Below, piece by piece: positions 1-8,786 of a DNA stretch of 64,000 nucleotides. The first letter of the stretch is position 1; every line of letters begins with the position of its first letter. The notes beneath the pieces were generated by a model, which saw only the letters and a program-made list of their open reading frames with translations, was not told where the DNA came from and made no database searches. This DNA comes from JAKPQE01 sp041397845 (lineage in GTDB: Bacteria; Pseudomonadota; Alphaproteobacteria; Rhizobiales; JAKPQE01), in contig JAWKVW010000015.1 of the NCBI GenBank assembly GCA_041397845.1, forward strand, positions 27,076 through 91,075. Reading direction: 5' to 3'. The position numbers and the translations under genes were made by a program.

Positions 1-941
1 GCAGCAAGCACGCCGGCGCCACCGCCATTGGTGACGATGCCGAGGCGATTGCCCGGGAACGGCTTGATGCGGCTGACGGTTTCGGCGGCGGTGAAGAGCT
101 CGTCGAGGGAGAACACGCGCAGCACGCCGGCACGGCGCAGGGCCGCGTCGAAAACGGCGTCGGAGGCGGCGAGGGCGCCGGTGTGCGAGGCGGCGGCGCG
201 GGCGGCGGCCTCGTTGCGGCCGCCCTTGATGGCGATGACCGGCTTCACGCGTGCGGCCCGGCGGGCGGCGGACAGGAAGCTGCGGGCGTCGGTGATCGCT
301 TCCAGATAGAGCAGGATCGAGCGGGTGTTCACGTCGGCGGCGAAGTAGTCGAGCAGGTCGGCGACATCGACGTCGAGGACGTCGCCGAGGGAGACGACGG
401 AGCGGAAGCCGATGCCGCGCGAGTGGGCCCAGTCGACGACGGTTGTGACGAGGGCGCCGGACTGCGACAGGAAGGCGACCTCGCCCTTCATCGGATTGAT
501 ATGGGCGAAGCTGGCGTTGAGGCCGACTTCCGGTACGAGCAGGCCAATGCAGTTCGGGCCGAGCAGGCGCATGTCATGGCGCCGGGCGTTGGCGATGGTC
601 CTGGCGCCGAGGCTGCCCGGGCCCTTGCCGAGGCCGGCGGTGATGATGACCGCGCCGCGGGTGCCGCGGGCGCCGAGCTCGTCGATGACGTCGGGGACGG
701 TCGCGGCCGGGGCGGCGATGACGGCGAGTTCCGGCGCTTCCGGCAGATCGGCGATCGACTGGTGGCACGGATAGGGACCGATGTGGTCGCGCTTCGGATT
801 GACGATGCGAATCGGGCCGTCGAAGCCGGCGCTCATCAGATTGTGGAGGACGGTCGAACCGACGGTGCCTTCAGTGGCACTGGCGCCGATGAGCGCGATC
901 GAATGGGGGTTGCACAGGGAGGTGAGATTACGGACGGGCAT
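1..941 (-). CDS. NDP-forming acyl/acetyl-CoA synthetase (C-terminus outside window)
   Basis: Reading inward from 941, the protein opens with MPVRNLTSLCNPHSIALIGA, a CoA-binding Rossmann domain of the succinyl-CoA ligase alpha type, and continues with a ligase-CoA domain (CNPHSIALIGA about residues 10-20, LGPNCIGLL about 125, FLSQSGAL about 155). The motif ASHTGAL near residue 265 carries the histidine expected to be phosphorylated in ADP-forming acetyl-CoA synthetases. These enzymes interconvert acyl-CoA and acid with NTP synthesis; related fusions with a GNAT domain are protein acetyltransferases (Pat/PatZ). About 313 residues are visible and the frame is open at base 1, so the ATP-grasp half and any GNAT domain cannot be judged. 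A weak AGGA lies just upstream of the ATG. Confidence 0.85.
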   Translation of the reverse strand, partial: MPVRNLTSLCNPHSIALIGASATEGTVGSTVLHNLMSAGFDGPIRIVNPKRDHIGPYPCHQSIADLPEAPELAVIAAPAATVPDVIDELGARGTRGAVIITAGLGKGPGSLGARTIANARRHDMRLLGPNCIGLLVPEVGLNASFAHINPMKGEVAFLSQSGALVTTVVDWAHSRGIGFRSVVSLGDVLDVDVADLLDYFAADVNTRSILLYLEAITDARSFLSAARRAARVKPVIAIKGGRNEAAARAAASHTGALAASDAVFDAALRRAGVLRVFSLDELFTAAETVSRIKPFPGNRLGIVTNGGGAGVLA

Positions 942-1118
942 GACAATCCTGCTTCGCTGTCGAAATCGAGAGCCATTGTGCAGCGCAATATAAGGCGCTG
1001 GTATGACGATTCCGTCAACATGCTCGAAATTGCATATATCGAATTCGGCCCGGAAAAACGGCAAACCGCCGCACCCTTGCGGGCGCGGCGGCGCGATTTG
1101 CGGTGATTTCCGCGATTG

Positions 1119-1799
1119 TCAGCGGATCATGTCCGGCTGCGTTTCCTCGAGGTATTTCTCTTCGATTTCAGAGAGTTCGACGGTCTCGTAGCCTGTGATC
1201 ATGGTGCGGATGTAGTGGGTCAGCGTCTTGCCGGTGGTGGTCATGTAGACGTGGATCACCACGAACGTGACCATCAGGAAGGCGGCGGCCGTGTGCACGA
1301 AAACGACGAGCATGAACACGGTCTGGCTGCTCACCAGCCCCGACCAGAGCGGGTAGGCGAGGTAAATGATTCCCGTCGACCAGAGCGCCGGGCCGATGAT
1401 CACCATGAAGGTGAGGTAGGCCAGCGACTGGAGGGCATTCTGCTTGCGCCGCAGCGTCTTGGAATAGGGATGGGGCGAGCCCGTCAGGATGCCGAAGGCG
1501 TAGAAGCGGATGACATCGAAGAGGCCGGCGCGCTGCGGCAGGTATTGCCGCCACTGGCCGGTGGTGAAGTGCCAGAAGGTGGTGAAGATCCACAGCACGA
1601 TGAGGATGATGGCGGCGATCGTATGAATGCCGACGGCGGCCTCGAAGCTCAGGAGATGGAACGTGCCGTGCAGGTTGAAGCCGGAAAAGGCGAGGGCGAA
1701 GATCAGGAGTGCCTGCGACCAGTGCCAGAAGCGCTCGTAGCGGGAGTAGATCTTGACCGCCCGCTTGTAGGGGCCGTGATGGGTGGTGTCGGTTGCCAT
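1119..1799 (-). CDS. Cytochrome b (b561/formate-dehydrogenase-gamma type), partner of octaheme cytochrome
   Basis: A 226-residue membrane protein starting MATDTTHHGPYKRAVKIYSR. Four hydrophobic segments are visible (about residues 25-45, 52-75, 125-145, 155-185), with histidines in positions typical of dihaem b-type cytochromes: FWHWSQ in helix 1, GIHTIAA in helix 2, and FVHTAAAFLM plus VVIHVY in helix 4. It follows the octaheme cytochrome gene by 2 bases on the same strand and is probably co-translated. The family normally passes electrons between the quinone pool and a periplasmic redox partner. The start is set by the ATG at 1799; a longer frame upstream only runs through the end of the neighbouring gene. 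Function with the octaheme protein is inferred from adjacency. Confidence 0.85.
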   Translation of the reverse strand: MATDTTHHGPYKRAVKIYSRYERFWHWSQALLIFALAFSGFNLHGTFHLLSFEAAVGIHTIAAIILIVLWIFTTFWHFTTGQWRQYLPQRAGLFDVIRFYAFGILTGSPHPYSKTLRRKQNALQSLAYLTFMVIIGPALWSTGIIYLAYPLWSGLVSSQTVFMLVVFVHTAAAFLMVTFVVIHVYMTTTGKTLTHYIRTMITGYETVELSEIEEKYLEETQPDMIR

Positions 1800-1801
1800 G
1801 G

Positions 1802-3487
1802 TCAGTTGCTCCCCTTGCGCCGCTTCATGACGAAACGCAGGAATCCGTGCAGGGCGGTACCGCCGAACGCCAGGGCGAAGGCGGCGTAGCCGAAGATGTC
1901 GAGCCAGCGGAAGCTGTCGCGGCCCGGCATGTAGAAGCCGGTCAGCGCCGCGAGACGGCCGTCGGTGGCATGGCATTCCTGGCAGCCGAGCGCATTTTCC
2001 TTGGGGGCGACCATGTGGGTGATCGGCCACCAGGAGACGGTTTCGACAAAGCCGTATTCGCCGCTGTAGGGCACGTTGTTCTTGCGCATGCCCTCGGCGA
2101 TGGCGGCGCCGAAATCGTAGTTGCCCCAGAAGGCCTTATCGTCCTCGCCCCACAGGTGCATGTAGACGAGGGTGTTGTTGCCCTTGTCATAGGGCTGGGT
2201 CGTGTGCATCCGCTTGAACGGCCAGATGCGCGAGCCGGGATCGTCGTAGGAGCCCTTGAAGTCGTTGATCGGGATCGGCTGCCTGGCCGGGTCGAGCTTG
2301 CGGTCGATGGTCTGGTATTCCATCTGGCCGTCGAACCACTGATAGGTCGGCTCGACGTTCTCGCCATATTCGAAGCTGCCCTTGATCGACTTGTAGGTCG
2401 GGCGCTCGCCGCCATTGCCCTGGATGTAGCCCTCGACCTTGTAGCCGACGCCGTCCTTGGTCTTGCCGGCGGTGGTCCAGTCCCAGTTCACGACGGTGGC
2501 GACGCCACCACGCGCGAAGGTCGGGATGTGGCAGGACTGGCAGGCGACCTTGTCGGTGTGGGAATTGAGGTAGAAGGCCTTGAGGGCGGGGTGCTCGTGC
2601 GGCTCGGTGCCGTGGCAGCTCTCGCAGGTCGCGACATCGCGGCGAAGACCGGGCTTGCCCTTGCCTTCGGTGTCGATGGCGGTGACGTGATAGCGGCTGC
2701 CGGCCCACTGGTGCTGGTTCGAGACGTGGCAGGCGTTGCACGAGAAGTTGAGGCCGTCGGTGGCCATGTGGACGTCGAGGTCTTTCGCCGGGTTCTTCAG
2801 CGAGGAATCAAGGTCGCCGTGCTTGACGCCGTCGCCGCCGCCGCCGTTGAAGTGGCAGGTGCCGCAATTGGAGCGCTGCGGCATGCTGACGTTCTGGGCG
2901 ACCTTCGTGAAGTCGATCTCCTTCTTGCCCTCGAACATCACGGTGCAGGCGGAATGGCCCTTGGAATTCGGCGTCTTGTAGTAGGTGCCGGTGCCGTCGT
3001 GGCAGACGACGCAGTCGATGTTTTCCTGATTGGTGAAGTCGAACGTCTCGTCCTTCCAGCCATAGCCGGCGTGGCACTGGGCGCACATGCCCTCATTGCC
3101 GCGCGAATTGGTGCAGAAGTTGTTGATGACGTTCTTCTTGCCCAGTTTCTGACCCGTGTCCGGGTTGTCGTAATCCCACTTCCAGTGGATCGACTTCATG
3201 AACTGGTGGCCCGCCTCGTTGTGGCAGGTCAGGCAGGCCTTGGTGACGTCGGGGCCGCTGGCGAAGGGGCCTTTCAGCGCCTCGAACTTGCTGTGGTCAG
3301 CGGTGCCGCCAGGTTTCTTGTCGGAGACCTGGGCGCCGGCTTTCTGGCCGGAAATCATGGTCTCGAAAGGCGAAACGTCAGTCGCGCGGGCGTCCGGTGG
3401 CGCAAACAACGCGGCGGCGCAAAGCGCAACAAGCCACGCCGCGGATCGCCATCCGTGGACAAGCCGGTTCGGTCGGGTGCTCATCAT
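1802..3487 (-). CDS. Tetrathionate-reductase-family octaheme c-type cytochrome
   Basis: A 561-residue exported protein with an N-terminal signal segment (hydrophobic residues about 15-35) and exactly eight CXXCH haem c motifs: CLTCH, CAQCH, CVVCH, CGTCH, CNACH, CESCH, CQSCH and CQECH. Length and motif order fit the octaheme tetrathionate reductase (OTR) family, known to reduce tetrathionate, nitrite or hydroxylamine in vitro, with physiological substrate uncertain. A C-terminal hydrophobic helix (about residues 530-550) ending in RFVMKRRK anchors it to the inner membrane, and the next gene is a cytochrome b, so a quinone-linked respiratory complex is likely. GGAGGA directly precedes a double ATG; the second ATG at 3484 has better spacing. 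Confidence 0.9.
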   Translation of the reverse strand: MMSTRPNRLVHGWRSAAWLVALCAAALFAPPDARATDVSPFETMISGQKAGAQVSDKKPGGTADHSKFEALKGPFASGPDVTKACLTCHNEAGHQFMKSIHWKWDYDNPDTGQKLGKKNVINNFCTNSRGNEGMCAQCHAGYGWKDETFDFTNQENIDCVVCHDGTGTYYKTPNSKGHSACTVMFEGKKEIDFTKVAQNVSMPQRSNCGTCHFNGGGGDGVKHGDLDSSLKNPAKDLDVHMATDGLNFSCNACHVSNQHQWAGSRYHVTAIDTEGKGKPGLRRDVATCESCHGTEPHEHPALKAFYLNSHTDKVACQSCHIPTFARGGVATVVNWDWTTAGKTKDGVGYKVEGYIQGNGGERPTYKSIKGSFEYGENVEPTYQWFDGQMEYQTIDRKLDPARQPIPINDFKGSYDDPGSRIWPFKRMHTTQPYDKGNNTLVYMHLWGEDDKAFWGNYDFGAAIAEGMRKNNVPYSGEYGFVETVSWWPITHMVAPKENALGCQECHATDGRLAALTGFYMPGRDSFRWLDIFGYAAFALAFGGTALHGFLRFVMKRRKGSN

Positions 3488-3746
3488 TCCTCCGTACAGG
3501 TGCCGGCGCTGTTTCGGCTTGTTGCCGCTCGCCCAAGCGGCCGCCTATCGCGCCGTTTTTTGAATTCTCCTTGTCTCCCCTGGTTTGCCCTCTGGTGCCC
3601 AATGCGATGCAATCGATCGCCGTCCCGAATCCGGAAGACGGCAACCCTCCATAGCTTATGACGGTTAGGCGGGAAAACAGTGCGGGACGATGTGTCGCAG
3701 CCTGCCCGGCGGCGTATTTGCATCGGAGGGTCTTGTTTTTGAAGGC
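3488..3746. other. Intergenic region upstream of octaheme cytochrome operon
   Basis: These 259 bases lie between ubiX (upstream, same strand) and the octaheme cytochrome. I see no credible gene and no clear FNR-type box. The region presumably holds the promoter of the cytochrome pair. Confidence 0.5.
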
Positions 3747-4340
3747 CTATCGGGCGCGGCGCGGGCTGTCGCCGCCGCTCCATTCGGCGATGCCTGCGGG
3801 AAAATCCGGGAGTGCGGTGGCGATGGCGCGACGGGCGATGTCGTCGACGAGGTCGGCGATATCCTGCGGGCGGTTATAGAAGCTCGGCACCGGCGGCAGG
3901 ACAATCGCGCCATACTCGGTGGCAGCCGTCATCGCCCGCAGATGGCCGAGATGGAGCGGCGCCTCGCGAACGAGGAGGACGAGGCGGCGGCGTTCCTTCA
4001 GGTGCACGTCGGCGGCGCGCGCGACGAGGTCGGTGGCGTTGCAGGAGGCAACGGCCGAGAGGGTGCGGATCGAGCAGGGGGCAACGATCATCGCCTCGCT
4101 GCGGAACGAGCCGCTTGCCAGCGGCGCGCCGATGTCGGCGACATCATGGGTGTGAAAGGCGATGCCGCGCAGGCGGGCAAGGGCATCTTCGCCAACCTCG
4201 TGGGCGAGGGTGCGCTCGCCGGCGGCGGTGACGACGAGATGGGTCTCGTAGTCGGCGTTTGCGGCAAGGATCTCGACGATGCGGGCGCCAAGCGCGGCAC
4301 CGGAGGCGCCGGTGATGGCAACGACGACGCGGCGGCTCAT
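3747..4340 (-). CDS. ubiX: Flavin prenyltransferase UbiX
   Basis: A 197-residue flavoprotein-fold enzyme with the N-terminal FMN-binding motif ITGASGAALGARI and the central SGSFRSEAMIVAPCS stretch typical of UbiX/Pad1. It makes prenylated FMN, the cofactor of UbiD decarboxylases. Its ATG overlaps the stop of ubiD by four bases, so the two genes are translationally coupled, matching the cofactor-maker and cofactor-user relationship. Length is normal for the family. Confidence 0.95.
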   Translation of the reverse strand: MSRRVVVAITGASGAALGARIVEILAANADYETHLVVTAAGERTLAHEVGEDALARLRGIAFHTHDVADIGAPLASGSFRSEAMIVAPCSIRTLSAVASCNATDLVARAADVHLKERRRLVLLVREAPLHLGHLRAMTAATEYGAIVLPPVPSFYNRPQDIADLVDDIARRAIATALPDFPAGIAEWSGGDSPRRAR

Positions 4341-5857
4341 TTCACCTTCTCCATCCAGCCGGCAAGGCCGAGTTTCGGCATCAGCGCATCGACGCGCGCG
4401 GCGACGGCCTCATCCATGCGCATGACCTCGCCGAACGGCCGGTCGGTTTCGGGCGCGACCTTCATCGTCGCGTCGATGCCGAGCTTGCCGCCAAGGCCGG
4501 CGACGGGGGAGGCGAAGTCGAGATAGTCGATCGGCGTGCGGTCGAGGACGATGAGGTCGCGGGAGGCGTCGGCGCGGGTGGCGATCGCCCACATCACATC
4601 CTTCCAGTCGCGCGGGTCGATGTCCGGGTCGACGGCGACGATCATCTTGGTCAGCGAGAACTGCGGCAGCATCGACCAGAGCCCCATCATCAGGCGGCGG
4701 GCATGGCCGGGATAGGACTTGCGGAAGGCGACAACGGCGACGCGATAGGAGGCGGTTTCCGGCGGCAGCCAGAAATCGGTGATTTCCGGGAACTGGCGTT
4801 TGACCAGCGGCACGAAAATCTCGTTGAAGGCCTCGCCGATGACGGCCGGCTCGTCCGGGGCGCGGCCGGTGAAGGTCGAGAGATAAACCGGCTCGCGGCG
4901 GCGGGTGACGGCGGTGACGCGCATGACCGGGAAGGGCTCGACGGAATTGTAGTAGCCGGTGTGGTCGCCATAGGGGCCCTCGGGGGCCGTTTCGGTCGCC
5001 GAAACATAGCCCTCGATGACGATCTCGGCTTCGGCCGGCACCGGCAGGGGCACCGTCACCGCCTTGGCGAAGCGCGGCCGCTCGCCGCTCATCAGGCCGG
5101 AAAAGGTCAGTTCCGCAACGGTTTCGGGCAGCGGCATGGCGGCGGTCAGCATGGTCGCCGGGTCGGTGCCGATGGCGATGGCCACGGGCATGTCCTCGCC
5201 CTTCGCCTTCCACTGCTCGTGGTGGCGGGCACCGCCGCGCGGCGCCAGCCAGCGCATGATCGCCCGGTCGCGGCCGAGAAGCTGCATGCGATAGACGCCG
5301 GCATTGGTCGCGGATGGCCGGTCGCTCTCGGGCGGGCGGGTAATGACCACCGGCCAGGTGAAGAGCGGGGCCGGCTCGCCGGGCCAGCAGGTCTGGACCG
5401 GCAGGCTCGTCAGGTCGATATCGGCGCCGGTCTCGACGACCTCCTGACAGGGCGGGGCGCCGTCGCTCTTCGGGCGCATGTTGAGCACGGCGCGGGCGAG
5501 CGGCAGGCGGTCGGTGATGTCGGAGAGACCATGCGGCGGGGAAGGGTTGCGCAGCTCGACGAGAGCATCGCCGAGGACGCCGAGGCGTTCGGGCTCGATG
5601 CCGAGGCCCCAGGCGACGCGGCGAACGGTGCCGAACAGGTTGACCAGCATCGGCATCGCGGCAACACGGCCATCGGGCAGCAGCGGCTTTTCGATTAAAA
5701 GCGCCGGGCCGCCGGCGGCAATGACGCGGCGATGAAGCTCGGTGACCTCGAGGACGGTCGAGACCGGTTCCTTGATGCGGACCAGTTCGTCGCGTTCTTC
5801 AAGCCAGCGCAGGAAGGCGCCGAGGCTGCGGAATTTAGGCAGGGTTCGGACGGGCAA
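4337..5857 (-). CDS. ubiD: UbiD family 4-hydroxy-3-polyprenylbenzoate decarboxylase
   Basis: A 506-residue prFMN-dependent decarboxylase of the UbiD family. Family stretches include the GEPAPLFTWPVVITRP region, AIGTDPATMLTAA and EGPYGDHTGYYN, the last near the prFMN/metal site. It decarboxylates the polyprenylated hydroxybenzoate intermediate of ubiquinone synthesis. The start is an uncommon TTG at 5857, supported by a strong GGAGGA six bases upstream (5864-5870 on the plus strand). It is divergent from ubiT-ubiU-ubiV, which supports a ubiquinone role rather than another UbiD-family decarboxylation. Confidence 0.93.
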   Translation of the reverse strand: MPVRTLPKFRSLGAFLRWLEERDELVRIKEPVSTVLEVTELHRRVIAAGGPALLIEKPLLPDGRVAAMPMLVNLFGTVRRVAWGLGIEPERLGVLGDALVELRNPSPPHGLSDITDRLPLARAVLNMRPKSDGAPPCQEVVETGADIDLTSLPVQTCWPGEPAPLFTWPVVITRPPESDRPSATNAGVYRMQLLGRDRAIMRWLAPRGGARHHEQWKAKGEDMPVAIAIGTDPATMLTAAMPLPETVAELTFSGLMSGERPRFAKAVTVPLPVPAEAEIVIEGYVSATETAPEGPYGDHTGYYNSVEPFPVMRVTAVTRRREPVYLSTFTGRAPDEPAVIGEAFNEIFVPLVKRQFPEITDFWLPPETASYRVAVVAFRKSYPGHARRLMMGLWSMLPQFSLTKMIVAVDPDIDPRDWKDVMWAIATRADASRDLIVLDRTPIDYLDFASPVAGLGGKLGIDATMKVAPETDRPFGEVMRMDEAVAARVDALMPKLGLAGWMEKVK

Positions 5858-5904
5858 GGCAAATTCCTCCGCGACGAAATGACCGCCCGAGGGATGGCAT
5901 TACC

Positions 5905-5918
5905 TTAACCGAAGTCAA
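5905..5918. promoter_or_regulatory. FNR/CRP-family-like box between ubiD and ubiT
   Basis: TTAACCGAAGTCAA is one mismatch from the palindrome TTGAC-N4-GTCAA, the layout of FNR-family boxes (consensus TTGAT-N4-ATCAA). It sits in the divergent promoter region of an anaerobic ubiquinone module, where oxygen control is expected. If bound at the class II spacing (-41.5), transcription would start near 5953 for ubiT and near 5870 for ubiD, both just upstream of the start codons. The box is imperfect and the call is an inference. Confidence 0.35.
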
Positions 5919-5961
5919 AGTGTGCGGTTAGGATGTGCGTCAATCTGCCTTTCTGTCATCA

Positions 5962-6528
5962 ATGGTCGAGATAGCCGTGCCGGAAACGAACGCGCTCCAC
6001 CCGCTCGTCGGCGCCCTGATGCGCCCTTTGCCCCTCTTTCCCTTGCGCGACGCGCTCCTTCGAGCCGGCCGCACGATCGTGTGGCGGCATCGCCGGCTGA
6101 TCGAGCGGCTCGGTCCCGAGGCGCGCAAGACGTTCGCCATCGAACCCGTCGACCTGCCGTTCGCTTTCGTGATTTCGCCGGAGCGGGCGGGGATGCGCGT
6201 CGAGGCGGTGCGCAGCCTTTCAGGGCGGGCCTATGACGCGCGAATCGCCGGGCCGTTCCTGACGCTCGTCGACATGAGCCGCGGACGGCTCGACGGCGAT
6301 GCGCTGTTTTTCTCGCGCGATATCCAGGTCGAGGGCGACGTGTCGGCGGTGGTGGCGCTGCGCAACGCCATCGACGCCGAGGGCATCGACATCGTTGCCG
6401 AATTCGCGGCCCTGTTCGGCCCGGCCGACCGGCTGGTGCTCGGCCTTGTCGAGCGCGCCGACGGTTTTGCCCGGCGCTATCTCGTCGGCAGCGAGCCGGC
6501 GGACGCGGAAAAGGAGACAGGCGAATGA
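5962..6528 (+). CDS. ubiT: UbiT, SCP2-domain accessory protein for O2-independent ubiquinone synthesis
   Basis: A 188-residue SCP2 sterol-carrier-like protein whose LPLFPLRDALLRAGRT stretch near the N-terminus is typical of UbiT. UbiT is thought to bind the hydrophobic ubiquinone precursors for the anaerobic UbiU-UbiV hydroxylase. Its stop overlaps the ubiU ATG (ATGA), and ubiV follows with the same overlap, which is strong context. The start is uncertain: ATG at 5962 is chosen, while a GTG at 5935 adds nine residues; neither has a convincing ribosome binding site. Confidence 0.9.
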   Translation: MVEIAVPETNALHPLVGALMRPLPLFPLRDALLRAGRTIVWRHRRLIERLGPEARKTFAIEPVDLPFAFVISPERAGMRVEAVRSLSGRAYDARIAGPFLTLVDMSRGRLDGDALFFSRDIQVEGDVSAVVALRNAIDAEGIDIVAEFAALFGPADRLVLGLVERADGFARRYLVGSEPADAEKETGE

Positions 6529-7523
6529 GACCGGCCAAGGGTTCGCTCGAGCTCGTCTGCCCGGCGGGAACGCCGGCGGCGCTCGTCACGGCCGTCGAGG
6601 CCGGCACCGATGCGGTCTATTGCGGCTTTGCCGACGAGACCAACGCCCGTAATTTCCCGGGCCTCAATTTCTCGCGCAAGGAAATGCGCGAGGGGATCAA
6701 TCTCGCCCACAAGAAGGGCGTCAACGTCCTTGTCGCGATCAACACCTTTCCGCGCGCCGGCCAGCTCGATCTCTGGCACCGGGCGGTCGATGACGCGGTC
6801 AATGCCGGCGCGGATGCGCTGATCCTTGCCGATCTCGGGCTGCTCGACTACGCGGCCAGGAAGCATCCGCGGGCGCGGCTGCATCTTTCCGTCCAGGCGG
6901 CGGCCTCGAACCCGGACGCGATCAATTTCTACGTCAACCGCTTCGGCGTGCGCCGGGTGGTGCTGCCGCGCGTGCTGACCGTCGAGGAAATCGCCGCGAT
7001 CAATCGCGAGATCGACTGCGAGACCGAGGTCTTCGCTTTCGGCGGCCTTTGCGTCATGGCCGAGGGGCGGTGCTCGCTGTCGTCCTATGCAACGGGCGAA
7101 TCGCCGAACATGCACGGCGTCTGTTCGCCGGCGAGCCATGTCGACTATCACGAGGACGGCACGGAATTTGTCTCGCGGCTTGGCGGTTTCACGATCAACC
7201 GGGTCGGGCATGACGAGCCGCGGGCCTATCCGACGCTCTGCAAGGGCCGGTTCGCCTGCGGCGACAAGACCGGCCATGTGTTCGAGGACCCGGTCAGCCT
7301 CGACGCTTCGGCGCTGATGCCGGCGCTGAAGGCGGCCGGGGTGACGGCGCTGAAAATCGAGGGCCGGCAGCGCAGCCGCGCCTATACGCTCGCGGTCGTG
7401 CAGGCGTTTCGCCGGGCGGTCAGCGAGCTCGATCGCGACGGCGATGTCGGCCCGCTCGAGCTTGCCGCCTTCACCGAGGGCGGGCAGGCGACCGGCGGCG
7501 CCTATCGGAAGGTCTGGCGATGA
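6525..7523 (+). CDS. ubiU: UbiU, O2-independent ubiquinone hydroxylase subunit (U32 family)
   Basis: A 332-residue peptidase-U32-family protein. The cysteines that bind the 4Fe-4S cluster have the spacing C-X6-C-X16-C-X38-C (CVMAEGRC, then MHGVC, then YPTLC), the pattern described for E. coli UbiU. UbiU with UbiV catalyses O2-independent hydroxylations in ubiquinone synthesis, using prephenate as the hydroxyl donor in E. coli. It overlaps ubiT by four bases and is overlapped by ubiV by four bases. Confidence 0.95.
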   Translation: MRPAKGSLELVCPAGTPAALVTAVEAGTDAVYCGFADETNARNFPGLNFSRKEMREGINLAHKKGVNVLVAINTFPRAGQLDLWHRAVDDAVNAGADALILADLGLLDYAARKHPRARLHLSVQAAASNPDAINFYVNRFGVRRVVLPRVLTVEEIAAINREIDCETEVFAFGGLCVMAEGRCSLSSYATGESPNMHGVCSPASHVDYHEDGTEFVSRLGGFTINRVGHDEPRAYPTLCKGRFACGDKTGHVFEDPVSLDASALMPALKAAGVTALKIEGRQRSRAYTLAVVQAFRRAVSELDRDGDVGPLELAAFTEGGQATGGAYRKVWR

Positions 7524-8452
7524 AAAACGGCAAGGCGCAGGGCGCAGGGGCGAAGCTGACGCTTGGCCCGATCCTCTTCAACTGGTCGGCCGAGCGCTAT
7601 CGCGATTTCTACGCCCGGATCGCCGACGAGGCGCCGGTCGAGCGTGTCTTTATCGGCGAGGCCGTCTGCTCGAAGCGCGAGCCGTTCCAGACCGAGGTGA
7701 TGGCCGAGGCAATCGAGCGGCTGGAGGCGGCAGGCAAGGAGGTCGTCGTCTCGACGCTGGCGCTCGTTACCCTGAAGCGCGAGCGCAAGCGGCTCCTCGA
7801 GACGGCCGAGGCGGTCGAAGGGCTCGTCGAGGCCAATGACGTCTCGGCGCTCGGGGCGCTGGGCGGGCGGCCGCATGTCGCCGGGCCGTTCCTCAATGTC
7901 TACAACGAGGCAACGGTGGCGATGCTGGCCGGCAATGGCGCGACGACGGTCTGCCTGCCGCCGGAATTGCCGCTCGCCTCGATCGCGACGATCGCTTCGG
8001 CAAGCCGGGATCTCGGCGTCGATATCGAGGTGTTCGCCTTCGGGCGCATTCCGCTTGCCGTCTCGGCGCGCTGCTATCATGCGCGGGTGCACGGGCTGTC
8101 GAAGGATTCCTGCCAGTACGTCTGCGATCGCGATCCGGACGGTCTCGACGTCGACACGCTCGACGGCCAGAAGTTCCTTGCCATCAACGGCATCCAGACG
8201 ATGTCGCAGACCTGGGCGGGGCTCGTCGCCGACCTGCCGCGGCTTGTCGCGGCCGGCGTCACGGCCTTCCGCCTGTCGCCGCAGACGTCCGACATGGTGG
8301 CCGTTGCCAGGATTTACCGCGAGGTGCTCGACGGCGCGCTCGATCCGCAGGAAGCCATGGAGAGGCTGCGCCGGCTCGCGCCGGAAGCCACGTTCTCGAA
8401 CGGTTTCCTCGACGGGGTCGCGGGCGCGGAGTACGTCGCCAGGGCAAGCTGA
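7520..8452 (+). CDS. ubiV: UbiV, O2-independent ubiquinone hydroxylase subunit (U32 family)
   Basis: A 310-residue U32-family protein. It carries an early cysteine (C50, in EAVCSKRE) and the later set C-X12-C-X3-C (ARCYHARV ... DSCQYVC), matching the four iron-sulfur ligands of E. coli UbiV. It forms the heterodimer with UbiU, and its ATG overlaps the ubiU stop. Together with UbiT, UbiD and UbiX this gives the cell a route to ubiquinone without oxygen. Confidence 0.95.
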   Translation: MKNGKAQGAGAKLTLGPILFNWSAERYRDFYARIADEAPVERVFIGEAVCSKREPFQTEVMAEAIERLEAAGKEVVVSTLALVTLKRERKRLLETAEAVEGLVEANDVSALGALGGRPHVAGPFLNVYNEATVAMLAGNGATTVCLPPELPLASIATIASASRDLGVDIEVFAFGRIPLAVSARCYHARVHGLSKDSCQYVCDRDPDGLDVDTLDGQKFLAINGIQTMSQTWAGLVADLPRLVAAGVTAFRLSPQTSDMVAVARIYREVLDGALDPQEAMERLRRLAPEATFSNGFLDGVAGAEYVARAS

Positions 8453-8786
8453 GCGGTTTGTCCTCAAGGCTGCCGGCAGGGTTGGCCGGCCGCCGCGGGG
8501 GTGCTTCCGGCCGGCCTGGGCGGCGCGTTTGTTTCCGGCTGTTTCCAATAATTGTCAATGACTTGCAAATGGGCAGGCGATCTTGTCGCGCGGCTCGTAT
8601 ATTCGTGCGGATTACCGGAATTTAATTTGCCACTGCAGTGCAGCATGGACAAATTCAGGGTGTGATGCCGGTGGCAGTCGAGGCCAGTGCCCTTGCGGCG
8701 AAGGCACGCAACCCGGTGGCACCGGCGATTGTCGCGGCCCATATGGGTGCTGCGACAGGTAGCGGAAGAAGGCGGGGTTCAGAACC
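8453..8786. other. Intergenic region before the efflux operon
   Basis: No convincing gene is present. The part around 8540-8640 is richer in A+T than its surroundings and probably contains the promoter of the MacAB-like operon. Confidence 0.45.

Noticed and set aside
183..1106. A 307-residue plus-strand frame at the window start
   Set aside because: It is antisense to the well-conserved acyl-CoA synthetase and has the skewed composition of a shadow frame.
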